NCBI RefSeq assembly: GCF_036689865.1
Contig: NZ_JBAHUQ010000005.1
Span: 62,001-126,000, forward strand
Direction: 5' to 3'
DNA length: 64,000 nucleotides
DNA from: Magnetococcus sp. PR-3
GTDB lineage: Bacteria > Pseudomonadota > Magnetococcia > Magnetococcales > Magnetococcaceae
Part shown: positions 1 through 9,130 of the stretch, one piece after another
How positions within the stretch are numbered: position 1 is the first letter of the stretch
Layout of the letters: every line of letters begins with the position of its first letter
Notes under the pieces: model-generated
What the model saw: only the letters and a program-made list of their open reading frames with translations
The model's database searches: none
Told to the model about the DNA's origin: nothing
Program-made: the position numbers and the translations under genes

Positions 1-205
1 GTTGAACCCGGTAGGTGGGTGTGTTGCGTTGTGTTTTGTTTGGTGTGTGTGGGGTTGGTGCTGGGGGTTGCCAACCCAGCGCAGGGCCACGGGCCACCCG
101 TACATTGGGGGCCGTTGGTTCTTTGCCCATCAGGGGGTCCATACCAACACATCCACTCAATAGCATAAGTGTCAGTAAACAAACCAACCGGTATTGTAAA
201 GTCAT
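1..205 (-). CDS. nlpD: NlpD-like lipoprotein, N-terminal part (cut by window edge)
   Basis: The reading frame starts with ATG at 205 and is open to the left edge (68 codons seen). It opens with a short hydrophobic signal and a lipobox, LLSGC, with the lipidated cysteine at residue 19. A Pro/Thr/Asn-rich linker follows. The last residues seen are TYRVQ, which is how LysM domains usually begin (YRVQxGDT). With surE and pcm upstream, this fits NlpD, an outer-membrane lipoprotein with LysM and M23 domains that activates cell-wall amidases at division. The start overlaps the stop of the upstream membrane-protein gene by four bases (ATGA), so translation is probably coupled. The LysM and M23 domains themselves lie outside the window, so the name rests on the lipobox, the LysM-like end and the neighbours. 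Confidence 0.7.
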   Translation of the reverse strand, partial: MTLQYRLVCLLTLMLLSGCVGMDPLMGKEPTAPNVRVARGPALGWQPPAPTPHTPNKTQRNTPTYRVQ

Positions 206-789
206 ACGATCCATTTCATGACCACCACAATGCCAATAATCACCACCACCACGGCGATGGTAAGAAGATCCAGGTGACGTTCTACCAGGTGACGCAAACG
301 GTCACCCCCCCATCGCAATAAGGCTGCAACCAGGAAAAAACGTGCGCCACGGGAGAGCAGGGACATCAACATAAAGAGTGCAAAATCGGCGTGTAGCGCC
401 CCGGCCGTAATGGTGAACAGTTTATAAGGAATGGGACTAAAGCCTGCCAGTGCCACAATCCAGGCACCATGGGTATCAAACAGCGCGGCCAAGTCGGTAT
501 AAGCATCCATTTTGCCATAAAAGTTCAAAATGGGTGTGCCGATGTAATCCCATGCCAGATAGCCAATGAGATAACCCAATGCACCACCCACTACAGAACC
601 TACGGTGCATAGTGCGGCATAGATAAAACTGCGCATGGGCTCGGCCAAAGACATGGCAATGAGCAGCAGATCGGGCGGAATAGGGAAAAAAGAGGACTCA
701 GCAATCGCAACGATAAATAGAGCAGGCATCGCTTTGGGGTGCATCGCCCAATGCATGGTCCAATCATATAATCCACGCATAACAGCCAT
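202..789 (-). CDS. YqaA/DedA-type membrane protein (VTT domain)
   Basis: This is a 195-residue integral membrane protein of the SNARE-associated/VTT (DedA, YqaA) family. It has hydrophobic segments near residues 17-45, 50-80, 120-150 and 170-195 and the conserved loop FSPIPYKLFTI. Family members are thought to act in lipid or membrane homeostasis, and the substrate of this one is unknown. I chose the ATG at 789 because it overlaps the pcm stop as TAATG; a longer frame from 831 would overlap pcm further. It lies between pcm and the nlpD-like gene and overlaps the latter by four bases, so it is part of the same transcript. Confidence 0.8.
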   Translation of the reverse strand: MAVMRGLYDWTMHWAMHPKAMPALFIVAIAESSFFPIPPDLLLIAMSLAEPMRSFIYAALCTVGSVVGGALGYLIGYLAWDYIGTPILNFYGKMDAYTDLAALFDTHGAWIVALAGFSPIPYKLFTITAGALHADFALFMLMSLLSRGARFFLVAALLRWGGDRLRHLVERHLDLLTIAVVVVIIGIVVVMKWIV

Positions 790-1472
790 TATTCCCACCC
801 CTGCTGGCCGACCAGCGGTACAAAACGGCATGCCTCCAGCACCTCTCGGTGCCAGCTCTCCTGACCGGTACGGTGGATACGGATCATCTGTTGGTTAGCC
901 TTGCCCCCTTCGGGGATAATCATTTGGCCACCAATTTCCAGTTGGCGCATCAACCGTTCTGGTACAGCAGGCGCACCGGCTGTCACAATAATCCGTTCAA
1001 AAGGACGTGGTTCCGGCCAGCCCAAGGTGCCATCTCCAACCCGGTAACGTACATTGCTTATGCCCATGTTCTCCAAACGCATACGAGCTGTCTGCGCCAA
1101 AGTGGGAATACGCTCAACGGTATAGACCCGACGGCACATGGCCGAGAGCACAGCCGTTTGATAACCAGAACCGGTACCGATCTCCAAAACATGCATACCA
1201 TACCCTAACCCCAGGGCCTGACTCATCCGGGCCACCGTATAGGGTTGGGAGAGGGTTTGACCTTCTCCAATCGGTAGAGTGGCATCTCCATAGGCATGGC
1301 CAGATAGGGCTTCATCCACAAAATCGTGTCGTGGAATAGAGCCCATCACTTCCAGTACCCGTGGATCGGTAATGCCCCGTTCCTGGAGTGCGTTGAGCAT
1401 GCGTGTACGGGCCCGGTCCCCACTGGCTGGTGGTGGAGGCGTTGTGGGCATTTTTAACGAAACAGCGACCAT
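789..1472 (-). CDS. pcm: protein-L-isoaspartate O-methyltransferase
   Basis: Uses S-adenosylmethionine to methylate L-isoaspartyl residues in aged proteins so they can return to L-aspartate; cytoplasmic. The class I methyltransferase motif LEIGTGSGYQT is present, as are the family signatures IPRHDFV and GQTLSQPYTVA. Length (227 residues) is usual. The ATG at 1472 follows a GAAGG-type ribosome site and overlaps the end of surE by 19 bases; a second ATG at 1451 lies just after the surE stop and cannot be excluded. The proline-rich stretch after the start is variable in the family. It forms the second gene of a surE-pcm-yqaA-nlpD run. Confidence 0.93.
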   Translation of the reverse strand: MVAVSLKMPTTPPPPASGDRARTRMLNALQERGITDPRVLEVMGSIPRHDFVDEALSGHAYGDATLPIGEGQTLSQPYTVARMSQALGLGYGMHVLEIGTGSGYQTAVLSAMCRRVYTVERIPTLAQTARMRLENMGISNVRYRVGDGTLGWPEPRPFERIIVTAGAPAVPERLMRQLEIGGQMIIPEGGKANQQMIRIHRTGQESWHREVLEACRFVPLVGQQGWE

Positions 1473-2203
1473 GCCTTCAATCTTTCCGTGGCGTGAGGAT
1501 GGCGGAACATACATTGTAATGCGGTTACCGATGGGTGCCCCTGTTTCAGGGTCTCCTCATCGGTGGGCAAGTCGGCCTCATCTTCCCTGGGTATGGGGAT
1601 GGTGGGGTCCCAAAAGGCCGGATTTCCCGCCTTCGTTACAGGGGGAGGGGGCCAGCGAAAACGCATACCTTGCCGGGTAGGCTTAGGATTTTTTAATTCA
1701 TACTCCGGCACGTTGGGTACGTTCACATTTAAGAAGGTACCCGGTGGCAGGGGGTTTTCCAGCCATTGGCGTATGAGAATTTGTGTAACTTTGATGGCAC
1801 TTTCAAAATGCCAGGTATCGCCCTCTCCACATAGGGAGACCGCAATAGAAGGAATACCTGAAAGCGCCCCTTCCCAAGCTGCACCTGCTGTGGCTGAGTA
1901 GCTTAGATCTTCCGCCAAATTGGAGCCCATATTAATGCCAGAGACCAGCAGGTCTGGTGGCCGACGTAACACATGCCGTAGGGCAGCCATGACACAATCG
2001 GTGGGTGTTCCACTGATGGCAACTTCATTTTCAGCCACACGGGTCAGCTTAATATCTTCTCCCCGAGAGATGGCGTGGGCTGTGCCACTCATATCCTGCA
2101 CAGGGGCCAGGGTGACCACATCGTGGCGTTCGGAGAGCGCCTCTTTGATCGCCTTCAGGCCAGGGGAGGCAATGCCATCATCATTGGTGAGCAGTATCAA
2201 CAT
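1454..2203 (-). CDS. surE: 5'/3'-nucleotidase SurE (survival protein)
   Basis: A metal-dependent nucleoside 5'-/3'-monophosphate phosphatase of stationary-phase survival, about 249 residues. The protein begins MLILLTNDDGI, the N-terminal metal-binding motif of SurE, and also has SGTPTDCV and SGINMGSN. The frame is open 67 codons further upstream, but that stretch has no family resemblance and the canonical start at 2203 fits all SurE proteins. It heads a cluster with pcm, a YqaA-type protein and an NlpD-like lipoprotein, and its stop overlaps the pcm start region. Confidence 0.95.
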   Translation of the reverse strand: MLILLTNDDGIASPGLKAIKEALSERHDVVTLAPVQDMSGTAHAISRGEDIKLTRVAENEVAISGTPTDCVMAALRHVLRRPPDLLVSGINMGSNLAEDLSYSATAGAAWEGALSGIPSIAVSLCGEGDTWHFESAIKVTQILIRQWLENPLPPGTFLNVNVPNVPEYELKNPKPTRQGMRFRWPPPPVTKAGNPAFWDPTIPIPREDEADLPTDEETLKQGHPSVTALQCMFRHPHATERLKAWSLFR

Positions 2204-2679
2204 GAAACACCCGATCCATGGGAAAAATATCTGATCCAGACCCAAACAATGCAAATTTGAAACCAGAGAATTGGTCGTTAGAAAAAACCACTTTATATAA
2301 TGAATAAATAGCTGAAGGCATGAGAGAAAATCACACTCTGATAGAGGTGCTCTACCCGTTATGTCGGGGGGGAGACCGCAGCTTTTCGGCAAGCTTTGCC
2401 CCATAGCAGGTGGTGGGTTGCCGGACGAAATGCACCCAGTTGGGCGGATGCCGTAGGGTTGGTATCCGCCCCGTCATCACCCTTGTATCAGCCGATCTGT
2501 TTGGACCAGGGGGGGTGGTTACTGGTCTCTCTGTTCGGTCGTGCGCGCGTTAGCTCAGGGGATTAACGCTGTTCCCCACGGCTTGTTGGTGAAGGATACC
2601 ATGTGGGGCTAGCGAAGAGAGGAAGGGTGTATAATCACGCCCCCCCTTAGCGTGCCAACCAGGGGGGCGTGGGTTCTGT
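2204..2679. other. intergenic region between surE and the DUF4340 gene
   Basis: About 480 bases without a supported gene. It should hold the promoter of the surE cluster. An imperfect inverted repeat lies around 2565-2616 and a GC-rich hairpin at 2639-2669; otherwise nothing was recognised. Confidence 0.5.
2639..2669 (-). terminator. possible terminator hairpin after the DUF4340 gene
   Basis: An 8-base GC-rich stem (CGCCCCCC against GGGGGGCG, loop of about 15) lies 11 bases beyond the DUF4340 stop. No clear T-run follows on the minus strand, so it is a weak intrinsic terminator at best. Confidence 0.3.
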
Positions 2680-3627
2680 TTATGGTTGTGCGATTAAGGC
2701 TTGGTATTGGGCACTCTCTTTAAGCCCTTCGGCCACATAGAGCGGAAGCTGAAAATACTCAGGCCGGTCCGTGCGCTTAAGGGTGTAGCGCTTGGTGGCT
2801 GCATGATAGCCCAATTGATAGGTTACCGGTGCTTTGCCTTTGGGGGTCACCGTTGCCTGCCAGACCGGTTTTTCCAGCCCATATTCAGGTTTGGCCTGCA
2901 GACCTAACACCTCTTCAATACGTAGATTGGCCAATTTGTTGGTCAAGCTCTCTAGGGCTGCAAAGTTAACCTGCTCACCCGCCTTCATGCCTTCTACCTG
3001 CCAACGGGGTTGGGGTGCTTGGGTTTGCTCATCGACCGGGTTGCGGGTGATGGTTAAACCGTGGGTCTTAATTTGGGTGATCTCAGGGGCGGGGATTTGC
3101 AACAGTGTTTTGTCTTCCCACGCTTTGGCTGTTTGTGGCACCTGATGAAGGGCTATGGTGACACTGTAAATGTTCTGTTCCCCCTCTAACCTAGCGGTAC
3201 TGCGACGGGTGCCTTGACTGTTTCCTAAATAGAGTTTAGCCAGCTCTGTTTGATTCTGCTTAAGGGTAATCCGTCGATTATAGGCGGTATCGGATACCTT
3301 AAAGCGTGCTTGAGCCCCCGTAGTTGTCGCCATAGGGGTGCCGTGGTTGAGCCCTTTCAGTTGATTAAGTAGTGCGGTGACCTCACTGGCTTGAGCGGGA
3401 TAGAGGTGATGGTTGGGTAGCACCCAGAGACCATCTTGTTGTTTTAAGATGACCTGCTGGTTCTCTTCCCCTTCAATGAAGATTTCATCAATCTGAGCAT
3501 CTTGGAGCATGAACAGAGGCGCATTGGGGGTAACCGCTTTAAGGTCAGGACCGTTGCCCCATAACACCAAAGCCAAAATCAGTTGAGCCACCAGGGCCAG
3601 GGTGAGTAAACGGATAGGACGTGTCAT
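2680..3627 (-). CDS. DUF4340 domain-containing protein
   Basis: A 315-residue protein with one N-terminal hydrophobic anchor (about residues 6-24), then a soluble, probably periplasmic, repeated beta-rich region. It matches the DUF4340 family, which in many bacteria lies next to GldG-like ABC permeases. Its function is unknown. Its start is only three bases after the stop of the permease-GldG gene upstream, so the three genes ABC ATPase, permease-GldG and DUF4340 form one operon. A role as an accessory of that transporter is inferred from position. The family call comes from its pattern and neighbours, not from a catalytic motif. Confidence 0.8.
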   Translation of the reverse strand: MTRPIRLLTLALVAQLILALVLWGNGPDLKAVTPNAPLFMLQDAQIDEIFIEGEENQQVILKQQDGLWVLPNHHLYPAQASEVTALLNQLKGLNHGTPMATTTGAQARFKVSDTAYNRRITLKQNQTELAKLYLGNSQGTRRSTARLEGEQNIYSVTIALHQVPQTAKAWEDKTLLQIPAPEITQIKTHGLTITRNPVDEQTQAPQPRWQVEGMKAGEQVNFAALESLTNKLANLRIEEVLGLQAKPEYGLEKPVWQATVTPKGKAPVTYQLGYHAATKRYTLKRTDRPEYFQLPLYVAEGLKESAQYQALIAQP

Positions 3628-3630
3628 GCT

Positions 3631-6507
3631 TTATACCTCCGCAAGAATGGCATGATGATGGGCCAACTGCTTAAGCCGGACCTGCCGACGCCACAGCCAA
3701 ATGGCCAACAATCCCAACAGCACCAGGGCATAGTTCACATATTCAATCACGGCTCGGCTGCCATCGCTCATGGGGAGTAGGGTGCGGGCAAACTGCACAC
3801 GACCACGAATTTTCATCAAAGCGGCATCTTGCAACGACCAATCAATACTGTTTTGTAGAAGCTCCAGAGGTTTGTTGTAGAGGGTGCCAGCCCCTTGTGA
3901 GGCAAGGGATAGCACACCATCTGAGGCAAAACCGTTGGAGGCGATGAGAATTAACCGCGCTTCAGGGGCTGAACGCTCAATAATGCCCCCAAAACGGGGT
4001 TTTTCATCGGCCTCTTTGGGCTTATGCTTGTCTCTCTCTGCGGGGGTATCCCCTTTAAGAAGCGGTGAATCCTTACCGGTGAAGAAGGAGTCAAAGCGTC
4101 CCTCAACCGCCATCGCCAGCAGGTGCGGTTTTTGGGATGGAGGTTTGGGAAAACCGTAATCAGGATAGGTCTGATAGTTAGGTAGAATATTTAGGGCGTC
4201 CGATGTCCAGCTCTCATCCGAGCTGTGTAGCAAAGGGGTGATACGGCGCGCCTTATTTTTGGCCTTATCCACCACAATGGGTGAGGCCCAGTTGATGGTT
4301 AACTGTCCTAAGCCAGCGGTAATGGGCGCATCTGGGTTCAGGCTTTCTCCCCGTAAGTCTGGGAAGTGAGGGTAGGGGAACTGCTGAATCTCCTCCACCG
4401 CCAGCGGGCCAATATACCGGGTGACCGGAACCGGTAGTGAGGCTTTTTGGTGATCAAGCACCATCTTCTCTTCCATAGAGATGCCGTGGTGCGCCAGCCA
4501 TGCTGTCAGTCCCGCATCGTGTTTATTGGCCACACTTAATGATCCCCCTAGATCAACATCATAGGGGGAGGTCGCTAAGATCACCGTGCCGCCCTGCATA
4601 AGAAACTGATCCATGGCAAAGAGCTGTTTTTCATCCAGCTTATCTGGGCCCATGACCATAAGTAGATCGGTTTGAGCAGGAACCTGACCTTTATCCAACG
4701 TGCTGCTGGTTATTTTTAAAGACTCACCCAAGGTCTCTTGCAGCAGGCTGTAGCTTTTACCCCGGGGTGGCTGCATACCCCTCATACCTGGGGTTGCAGG
4801 GGTTGCCGTGGTCAGGGTGACATGTTTCATAAAGCCAGGGGCCATACGTTGCAAGGCGGCTTCGATGGTGCGCTTAAGACCCTGTTGAGAGATATCTTCC
4901 GGCAGGGGAATGGGAATGCCCTCTTCCCCACTTTCCAACACCATGTAAAACCAAAATGGGGTGGGGTCCAGTAAACTGGCGATCTGGGGTTTAAAGCCGT
5001 AGCTTTCCACCAACTGTTTGGTCAACGTTGGGTTGGTGCTGGGATCCTTAAACTGCACGGAGAATTTATTTTTGCCTTGAACTTTCAACTCAGCCAATGT
5101 GGCTTTCAGGTGTGCTTCGACTTGATCAAGCCCTTTAGGCAGGGGCTGCGAAAGATAACCGGTAAACGTAACAGGCTGGGTGAGGCTCTCAAATGCATTA
5201 CCACCGGATTGATAGGCATGCATCACTTTACGGATGGATTGGGTAATGGCGTATTCAGGGTTTTTAAGAATAACATCCAGTTCACGGCTGCTTTTAGCTT
5301 TAACCTCAATAAGATCGGCATAACCCAGTTTGTGATGTTGGTCACCATAAGCAATGACCAGATCAAAATAGGCGTTGACCACAGAGGCCTGATGGCGGCT
5401 GGCCATCTGGAACGGAACAGGACGAATGCCATAGCGGCTGGTTGCTTCTTCCTCCAACGACGGGCTGCGTTGTGGATCGATAAACTCTACCTGTACACGG
5501 CCATGGCTGATCTGGGCATACTCTTCGAGCAGATCACGAATCTGAGGCACCAACGGTGCCAGCAGGGGGTGGGTCTTGGCGCTGAAGTAGCCACGAATCT
5601 GTAACGGTTCCTGCAGCTGGTTGAGCTGTTGTTCGGTGGCTTCAGAAAGGGAGTGTCGTTGGCCAGCGGTCATATCAGCCCGCATCCAACCAATAGATCC
5701 CAGCCACAGATTGCCGGCAACAAAGTTGGCCACCAAAAGGGTGGTGAGTATGGCCCAGCGCTTATGCCGTTGTGTGGGGGGGTTGCCGGCCCACTTTAGT
5801 CGTTCCAGGGTTAACAGGTTAAGTGCTAGAAAAACCCCAACGACTGAGAGGTAGTAGTAGAGGTCTCGCAGATCCAACACACCCCGCGTAATGGATTCAA
5901 ACCGGGAACCGGTACCCAGTTGCGCCAAAAATGCGCTCACTTCATGACCAAACAGGTTGGTTAGGGTAGGGCTGCCGATGAGATAGAACAGACCACAAAT
6001 GGCGGATGTCAGGATCAACGCCACAATGGGGTTATCGGTACGGGCACTGGTAAACAGCCCAATGCTGACATAGGCTGCGGCTAAAAATAGGGTGGCGATA
6101 TAGCCGCCCATAACCGGCCCCCAATCCAAAGGGCCCAATAGTGCAACGGTTAAGGTAAAGGGTAGCGTCAAGGCCAGACCAACCATCACCAGCGCGACAC
6201 CGGCCAGGAACTTACCCAGGATAAGATCTAAAGGGTTAACTGGGCTGGTAAGCAGGGTCTCTAGGGTGCCGCTCCGCCGTTCTTCAGACCAACTACGCAT
6301 GGTTAAAGCGGCCACCAAAAAAATCAACAATAGGGGCATCCACTGAAACAGTGGGCGTAGATCGGCAATGTTACGGGCAAAGAAGGTCTCTACCCAAAAA
6401 ACAATGAACAGTGTGGCTGCCAGAAAAGCCCCCAAAAATAGAAAAGCTGCAGGAGAAGCAAAAAAGCTCTGAAACTCCTTTTGGGCGATAAGACGAATTT
6501 TATCCAT
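3631..6507 (-). CDS. ABC-2 type permease fused to a GldG-like periplasmic domain
   Basis: A 958-residue fusion. Residues about 1-240 are an ABC-2 permease of the GldF/NosY type with about six membrane segments and the cytoplasmic signature WSEERRSGTLETLL. A seventh segment (about 252-272) leads into a large extracytoplasmic region resembling GldG (ABC_transp_aux). A C-terminal membrane segment (about 925-945) with a basic tail follows. In Bacteroidetes GldF and GldG are separate gliding-motility proteins; in Proteobacteria such fusions occur without gliding and their substrate is unknown. The start overlaps the ATPase gene by eight bases, so the two are coupled. Confidence 0.87.
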   Translation of the reverse strand: MDKIRLIAQKEFQSFFASPAAFLFLGAFLAATLFIVFWVETFFARNIADLRPLFQWMPLLLIFLVAALTMRSWSEERRSGTLETLLTSPVNPLDLILGKFLAGVALVMVGLALTLPFTLTVALLGPLDWGPVMGGYIATLFLAAAYVSIGLFTSARTDNPIVALILTSAICGLFYLIGSPTLTNLFGHEVSAFLAQLGTGSRFESITRGVLDLRDLYYYLSVVGVFLALNLLTLERLKWAGNPPTQRHKRWAILTTLLVANFVAGNLWLGSIGWMRADMTAGQRHSLSEATEQQLNQLQEPLQIRGYFSAKTHPLLAPLVPQIRDLLEEYAQISHGRVQVEFIDPQRSPSLEEEATSRYGIRPVPFQMASRHQASVVNAYFDLVIAYGDQHHKLGYADLIEVKAKSSRELDVILKNPEYAITQSIRKVMHAYQSGGNAFESLTQPVTFTGYLSQPLPKGLDQVEAHLKATLAELKVQGKNKFSVQFKDPSTNPTLTKQLVESYGFKPQIASLLDPTPFWFYMVLESGEEGIPIPLPEDISQQGLKRTIEAALQRMAPGFMKHVTLTTATPATPGMRGMQPPRGKSYSLLQETLGESLKITSSTLDKGQVPAQTDLLMVMGPDKLDEKQLFAMDQFLMQGGTVILATSPYDVDLGGSLSVANKHDAGLTAWLAHHGISMEEKMVLDHQKASLPVPVTRYIGPLAVEEIQQFPYPHFPDLRGESLNPDAPITAGLGQLTINWASPIVVDKAKNKARRITPLLHSSDESWTSDALNILPNYQTYPDYGFPKPPSQKPHLLAMAVEGRFDSFFTGKDSPLLKGDTPAERDKHKPKEADEKPRFGGIIERSAPEARLILIASNGFASDGVLSLASQGAGTLYNKPLELLQNSIDWSLQDAALMKIRGRVQFARTLLPMSDGSRAVIEYVNYALVLLGLLAIWLWRRQVRLKQLAHHHAILAEV

Positions 6508-7435
6508 GGCTGCTCTCCTGCAAAGCTGTTTGGTTCAGTTGGCTTACCTGTGCAAACAAGCTCTCCAGATCCTGTTTTTCAAAGTACAGACTATGCAGGC
6601 CCAAGTTTGCCTCAACCACGGCTTGGGCAATGTTGGGTGCATTATCTGCAGTTGTGGTTATGGCATAGTGGTGCTGATTGGTGCTGGCAGGGAGAATTTC
6701 TATTTTTCGAATATGGGGTACTTTAACCAGTGCGGCTTGGGCATCTTCAGTGGTGGTCAGGCGTAGCTTGCCCCCTTGTTGTAGTTCATCCAAGGTAGCA
6801 TCCACCGCCAATTTACCTTGGTTGAGAATCAACACCCGTTCACAGACAGCTTGTACTTCTTGCAGGATATGGGTTGAGAGGATCACCGTTGCATCCTGGG
6901 CTAATTCACGAATGAGATCGCGCATTTGGCGGATCTGGGTGGGATCCAGCCCATTGGTGGGTTCATCCAAAATAATAATATCAGGGTTGTGTAAAATCGC
7001 CTGTGCCACACCGACCCGCTGACGATAGCCGCGAGAGAGGGTGGATATGGTGTCGAGTGCTTTCTCTTTAAGCGCCGTGCGGCGAATGGCACGGGCGATG
7101 GCACGGGGTTTTTCAAGTTCAGAAAGACCCCGCAGATCGGCGTGGTACTCCAGATACGCCATGACCGTCATCTCAGGCCATACGGGGCAGTTTTCTGGTA
7201 GATAGCCAATACGCCCTTGAATAGAGGTGGTCTCGCGGCCTAACGCCAGACCATCAATATGAATGGTACCGGAGGTAGGCTCCAGAAAGCCGGTGAGCAT
7301 TTTCATAATGGTGGTTTTACCCGCACCGTTATGGCCCAACAGCCCGACGACCTCACCACGGTTAATGGCAAAGCTGCAATCCTCAACGGCCTGAAAGCTA
7401 CCGTAGACGCGGTTTAGGTTGGAGACTTCGATCAT
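6500..7435 (-). CDS. ABC transporter ATP-binding protein (GldA-like)
   Basis: A 311-residue ATPase of the ABC-2 exporter class. It has Walker A GHNGAGKTT, the signature LSRGYRQR (the usual LSGG is replaced by LSRG, common in GldA/CcmA-type proteins), and Walker B IIILDEPTNGLDP followed by the STH switch. I chose the ATG at 7435 because GGAGGG precedes it by five bases and the domain begins there; an upstream extension to 7540 has no family likeness. It is the first gene of an operon with the permease-GldG fusion and the DUF4340 protein. Confidence 0.92.
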   Translation of the reverse strand: MIEVSNLNRVYGSFQAVEDCSFAINRGEVVGLLGHNGAGKTTIMKMLTGFLEPTSGTIHIDGLALGRETTSIQGRIGYLPENCPVWPEMTVMAYLEYHADLRGLSELEKPRAIARAIRRTALKEKALDTISTLSRGYRQRVGVAQAILHNPDIIILDEPTNGLDPTQIRQMRDLIRELAQDATVILSTHILQEVQAVCERVLILNQGKLAVDATLDELQQGGKLRLTTTEDAQAALVKVPHIRKIEILPASTNQHHYAITTTADNAPNIAQAVVEANLGLHSLYFEKQDLESLFAQVSQLNQTALQESSHG

Positions 7436-8047
7436 CCAATCCCTCCCATAATTCCAGATATCAATAATGGTTTGAGTTTTTAAACGTCCAAATCCCGCTT
7501 TTCCTTCGCCATAAGGTTGGTTCAGAAGAAAAGCTGCCAACTATGTAAGCATGGTTGGCAAACGTTGCAAGGGGTTGGGTTAAAAAAAGGGTTCAAGCCA
7601 CTGTATTATTATGATGTTCATGGGCGTGGTCGATATGAGGTGTTTTGTTTATTATGCCATCGCCGTTCTAAAGAATAAGGGGGGCATGATGATATGTTCA
7701 AACACAGACCATGGCCTTGTAGGCTATACCTCACCCTTCATGGCTTCTCACAAAATAGGGGCATCATGTTCTAAAAGGGGTTGGTTTGAAGATAAGATCT
7801 TATGGAGGGGGGGAATGCGATGGGGGCATAGGATGACCCTGTGGAGAAGGGGGGCATTCACCAAGCCTGAACCACAATAGGATCCTGCGACACGTTCTAC
7901 TTCACCCCACGGGTATGTTTGGATACTGCCCATCTATACCCATGTTTCACATGCTTTCGCATAAAAGGTCGTATGCCAGAGCGAGAAAGCGTATGCGGAA
8001 AATGGCTTTGTAGCCTGTGGTTTAAATGCAAGGTTACCCGCAAAGCA
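7436..8047. other. intergenic region, no gene recognised
   Basis: About 610 bases between the ABC operon and the metallo-hydrolase gene. Short frames exist but none has a believable start, composition or family pattern. The promoter of the ABC operon should lie in the left part. Confidence 0.5.
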
Positions 8048-8686
8048 TCAACTTCGGTTCAACCGCATAATTTGCCGTGTAAGGGCTTGTTGCCACGCTG
8101 GTGTCTTGGTCGTGGCATAACTTTCATCCCCTACCGATGCGCTGCTAAAGACGACATCCGGTACAAAGTTTTGCAGTTTCTCTAGACTTTCGGCAAGAAC
8201 TTTGGCGTTGCCGCCATCTTTTTCAATCACAATGGTCGACCACTCTCCATGGTTCAAATAAAAGCTGTCACCTGTAAATAAATAGCGTTTGCCATGTGGT
8301 GAATCATAGAGATAACACAGCCCACCACGGGTATGCCCAGGGGTGCGAACAATATATAGATCTTCAATTATGCCATCGTCAGGGCCAAAGGTGATGTCGA
8401 TCGTGCTCTGTGCTTCCATCGCCTCTGCTTCCCATGCATCACAACAGAGTTTTGATCTAAACCGCGTCCGTAGTTCGGCTATGTTTTCACCATACTCATG
8501 GCGGTGACTGAGCAGTTGATGGGTAAATCCGCCTAACTGCTCCATATGGTCCAGCTCCTGGGGATGTGAGCTGTTATAAATAAGCAGATTACCCTGGGGG
8601 CGCTGTAATAAATAAGCGTGGGTGTTGAGATCAGAAAACGGATTTTCAACCTGGGTTTGCCAGAGATCTGGATATAGCTGTTGCAT
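8048..8686 (-). CDS. metallo-beta-lactamase-fold protein with incomplete metal site
   Basis: About 212 residues with the layout of the metallo-beta-lactamase fold. After the strand IYNSS comes SHRHEYG at the place of the THxHxDH motif, then TPGHTRGGL and FTGDSF. Two histidines of the first motif are kept, but the following Asp-His pair is Tyr-Gly, and no clear final histidine is visible. It may bind one metal or none, so a hydrolase activity is uncertain. I prefer the ATG at 8686, with a GGGGTG-type site ahead; a GTG at 8740 is also in frame. It is transcribed alone, with no partner nearby. Confidence 0.7.
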   Translation of the reverse strand: MQQLYPDLWQTQVENPFSDLNTHAYLLQRPQGNLLIYNSSHPQELDHMEQLGGFTHQLLSHRHEYGENIAELRTRFRSKLCCDAWEAEAMEAQSTIDITFGPDDGIIEDLYIVRTPGHTRGGLCYLYDSPHGKRYLFTGDSFYLNHGEWSTIVIEKDGGNAKVLAESLEKLQNFVPDVVFSSASVGDESYATTKTPAWQQALTRQIMRLNRS

Positions 8687-9130
8687 GAGACACCCCAACT
8701 CAGAACAAAAGTGAATATATCGACGGATAAAGTAGGCCACCCTTATTGTAGTGTACTGGGTTCAACTAAAAGTCGATACACCTAGGCTGAATACCGTGGG
8801 CCTTTCTATGGTGCATTTATGGGGTCATGTTCGGTCTGTTCGGTAGAGTGCTTCTCATGATTGCTAACTGTAAACACGCTTTTTGGGTCTATGAAAAAGA
8901 TCAATCTTGGTTGATCGGGTTATCTAGGCCATACCGGAGATAAGCTGTGCGTGGCTGAACCGCTTTGTCGGATTCAAACCAACAATGAATCTGCAGGGGG
9001 CATGACCGCTGATCCAGCAAAGGTCATAAGCCGTTAAGAGGGTTCTTCTTGTACGATCGCCAGGGAGTGCCGTGCTTACGGGTAAACATGTATCGTTGGG
9101 ATCTGGCTGTTTAACCATGGCCTCTGAACC

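Noticed and set aside
15-221. Plus-strand frame at the left edge
   Set aside because: It is the opposite strand of the lipoprotein gene, which has a signal peptide, lipobox and coupled start.
2545-2620. tRNA-like string TTAGCTCAGGGGATTAACGC
   Set aside because: The D-arm-like text is not followed by a proper anticodon stem or a TTCGA-type T loop, and the acceptor ends do not pair.
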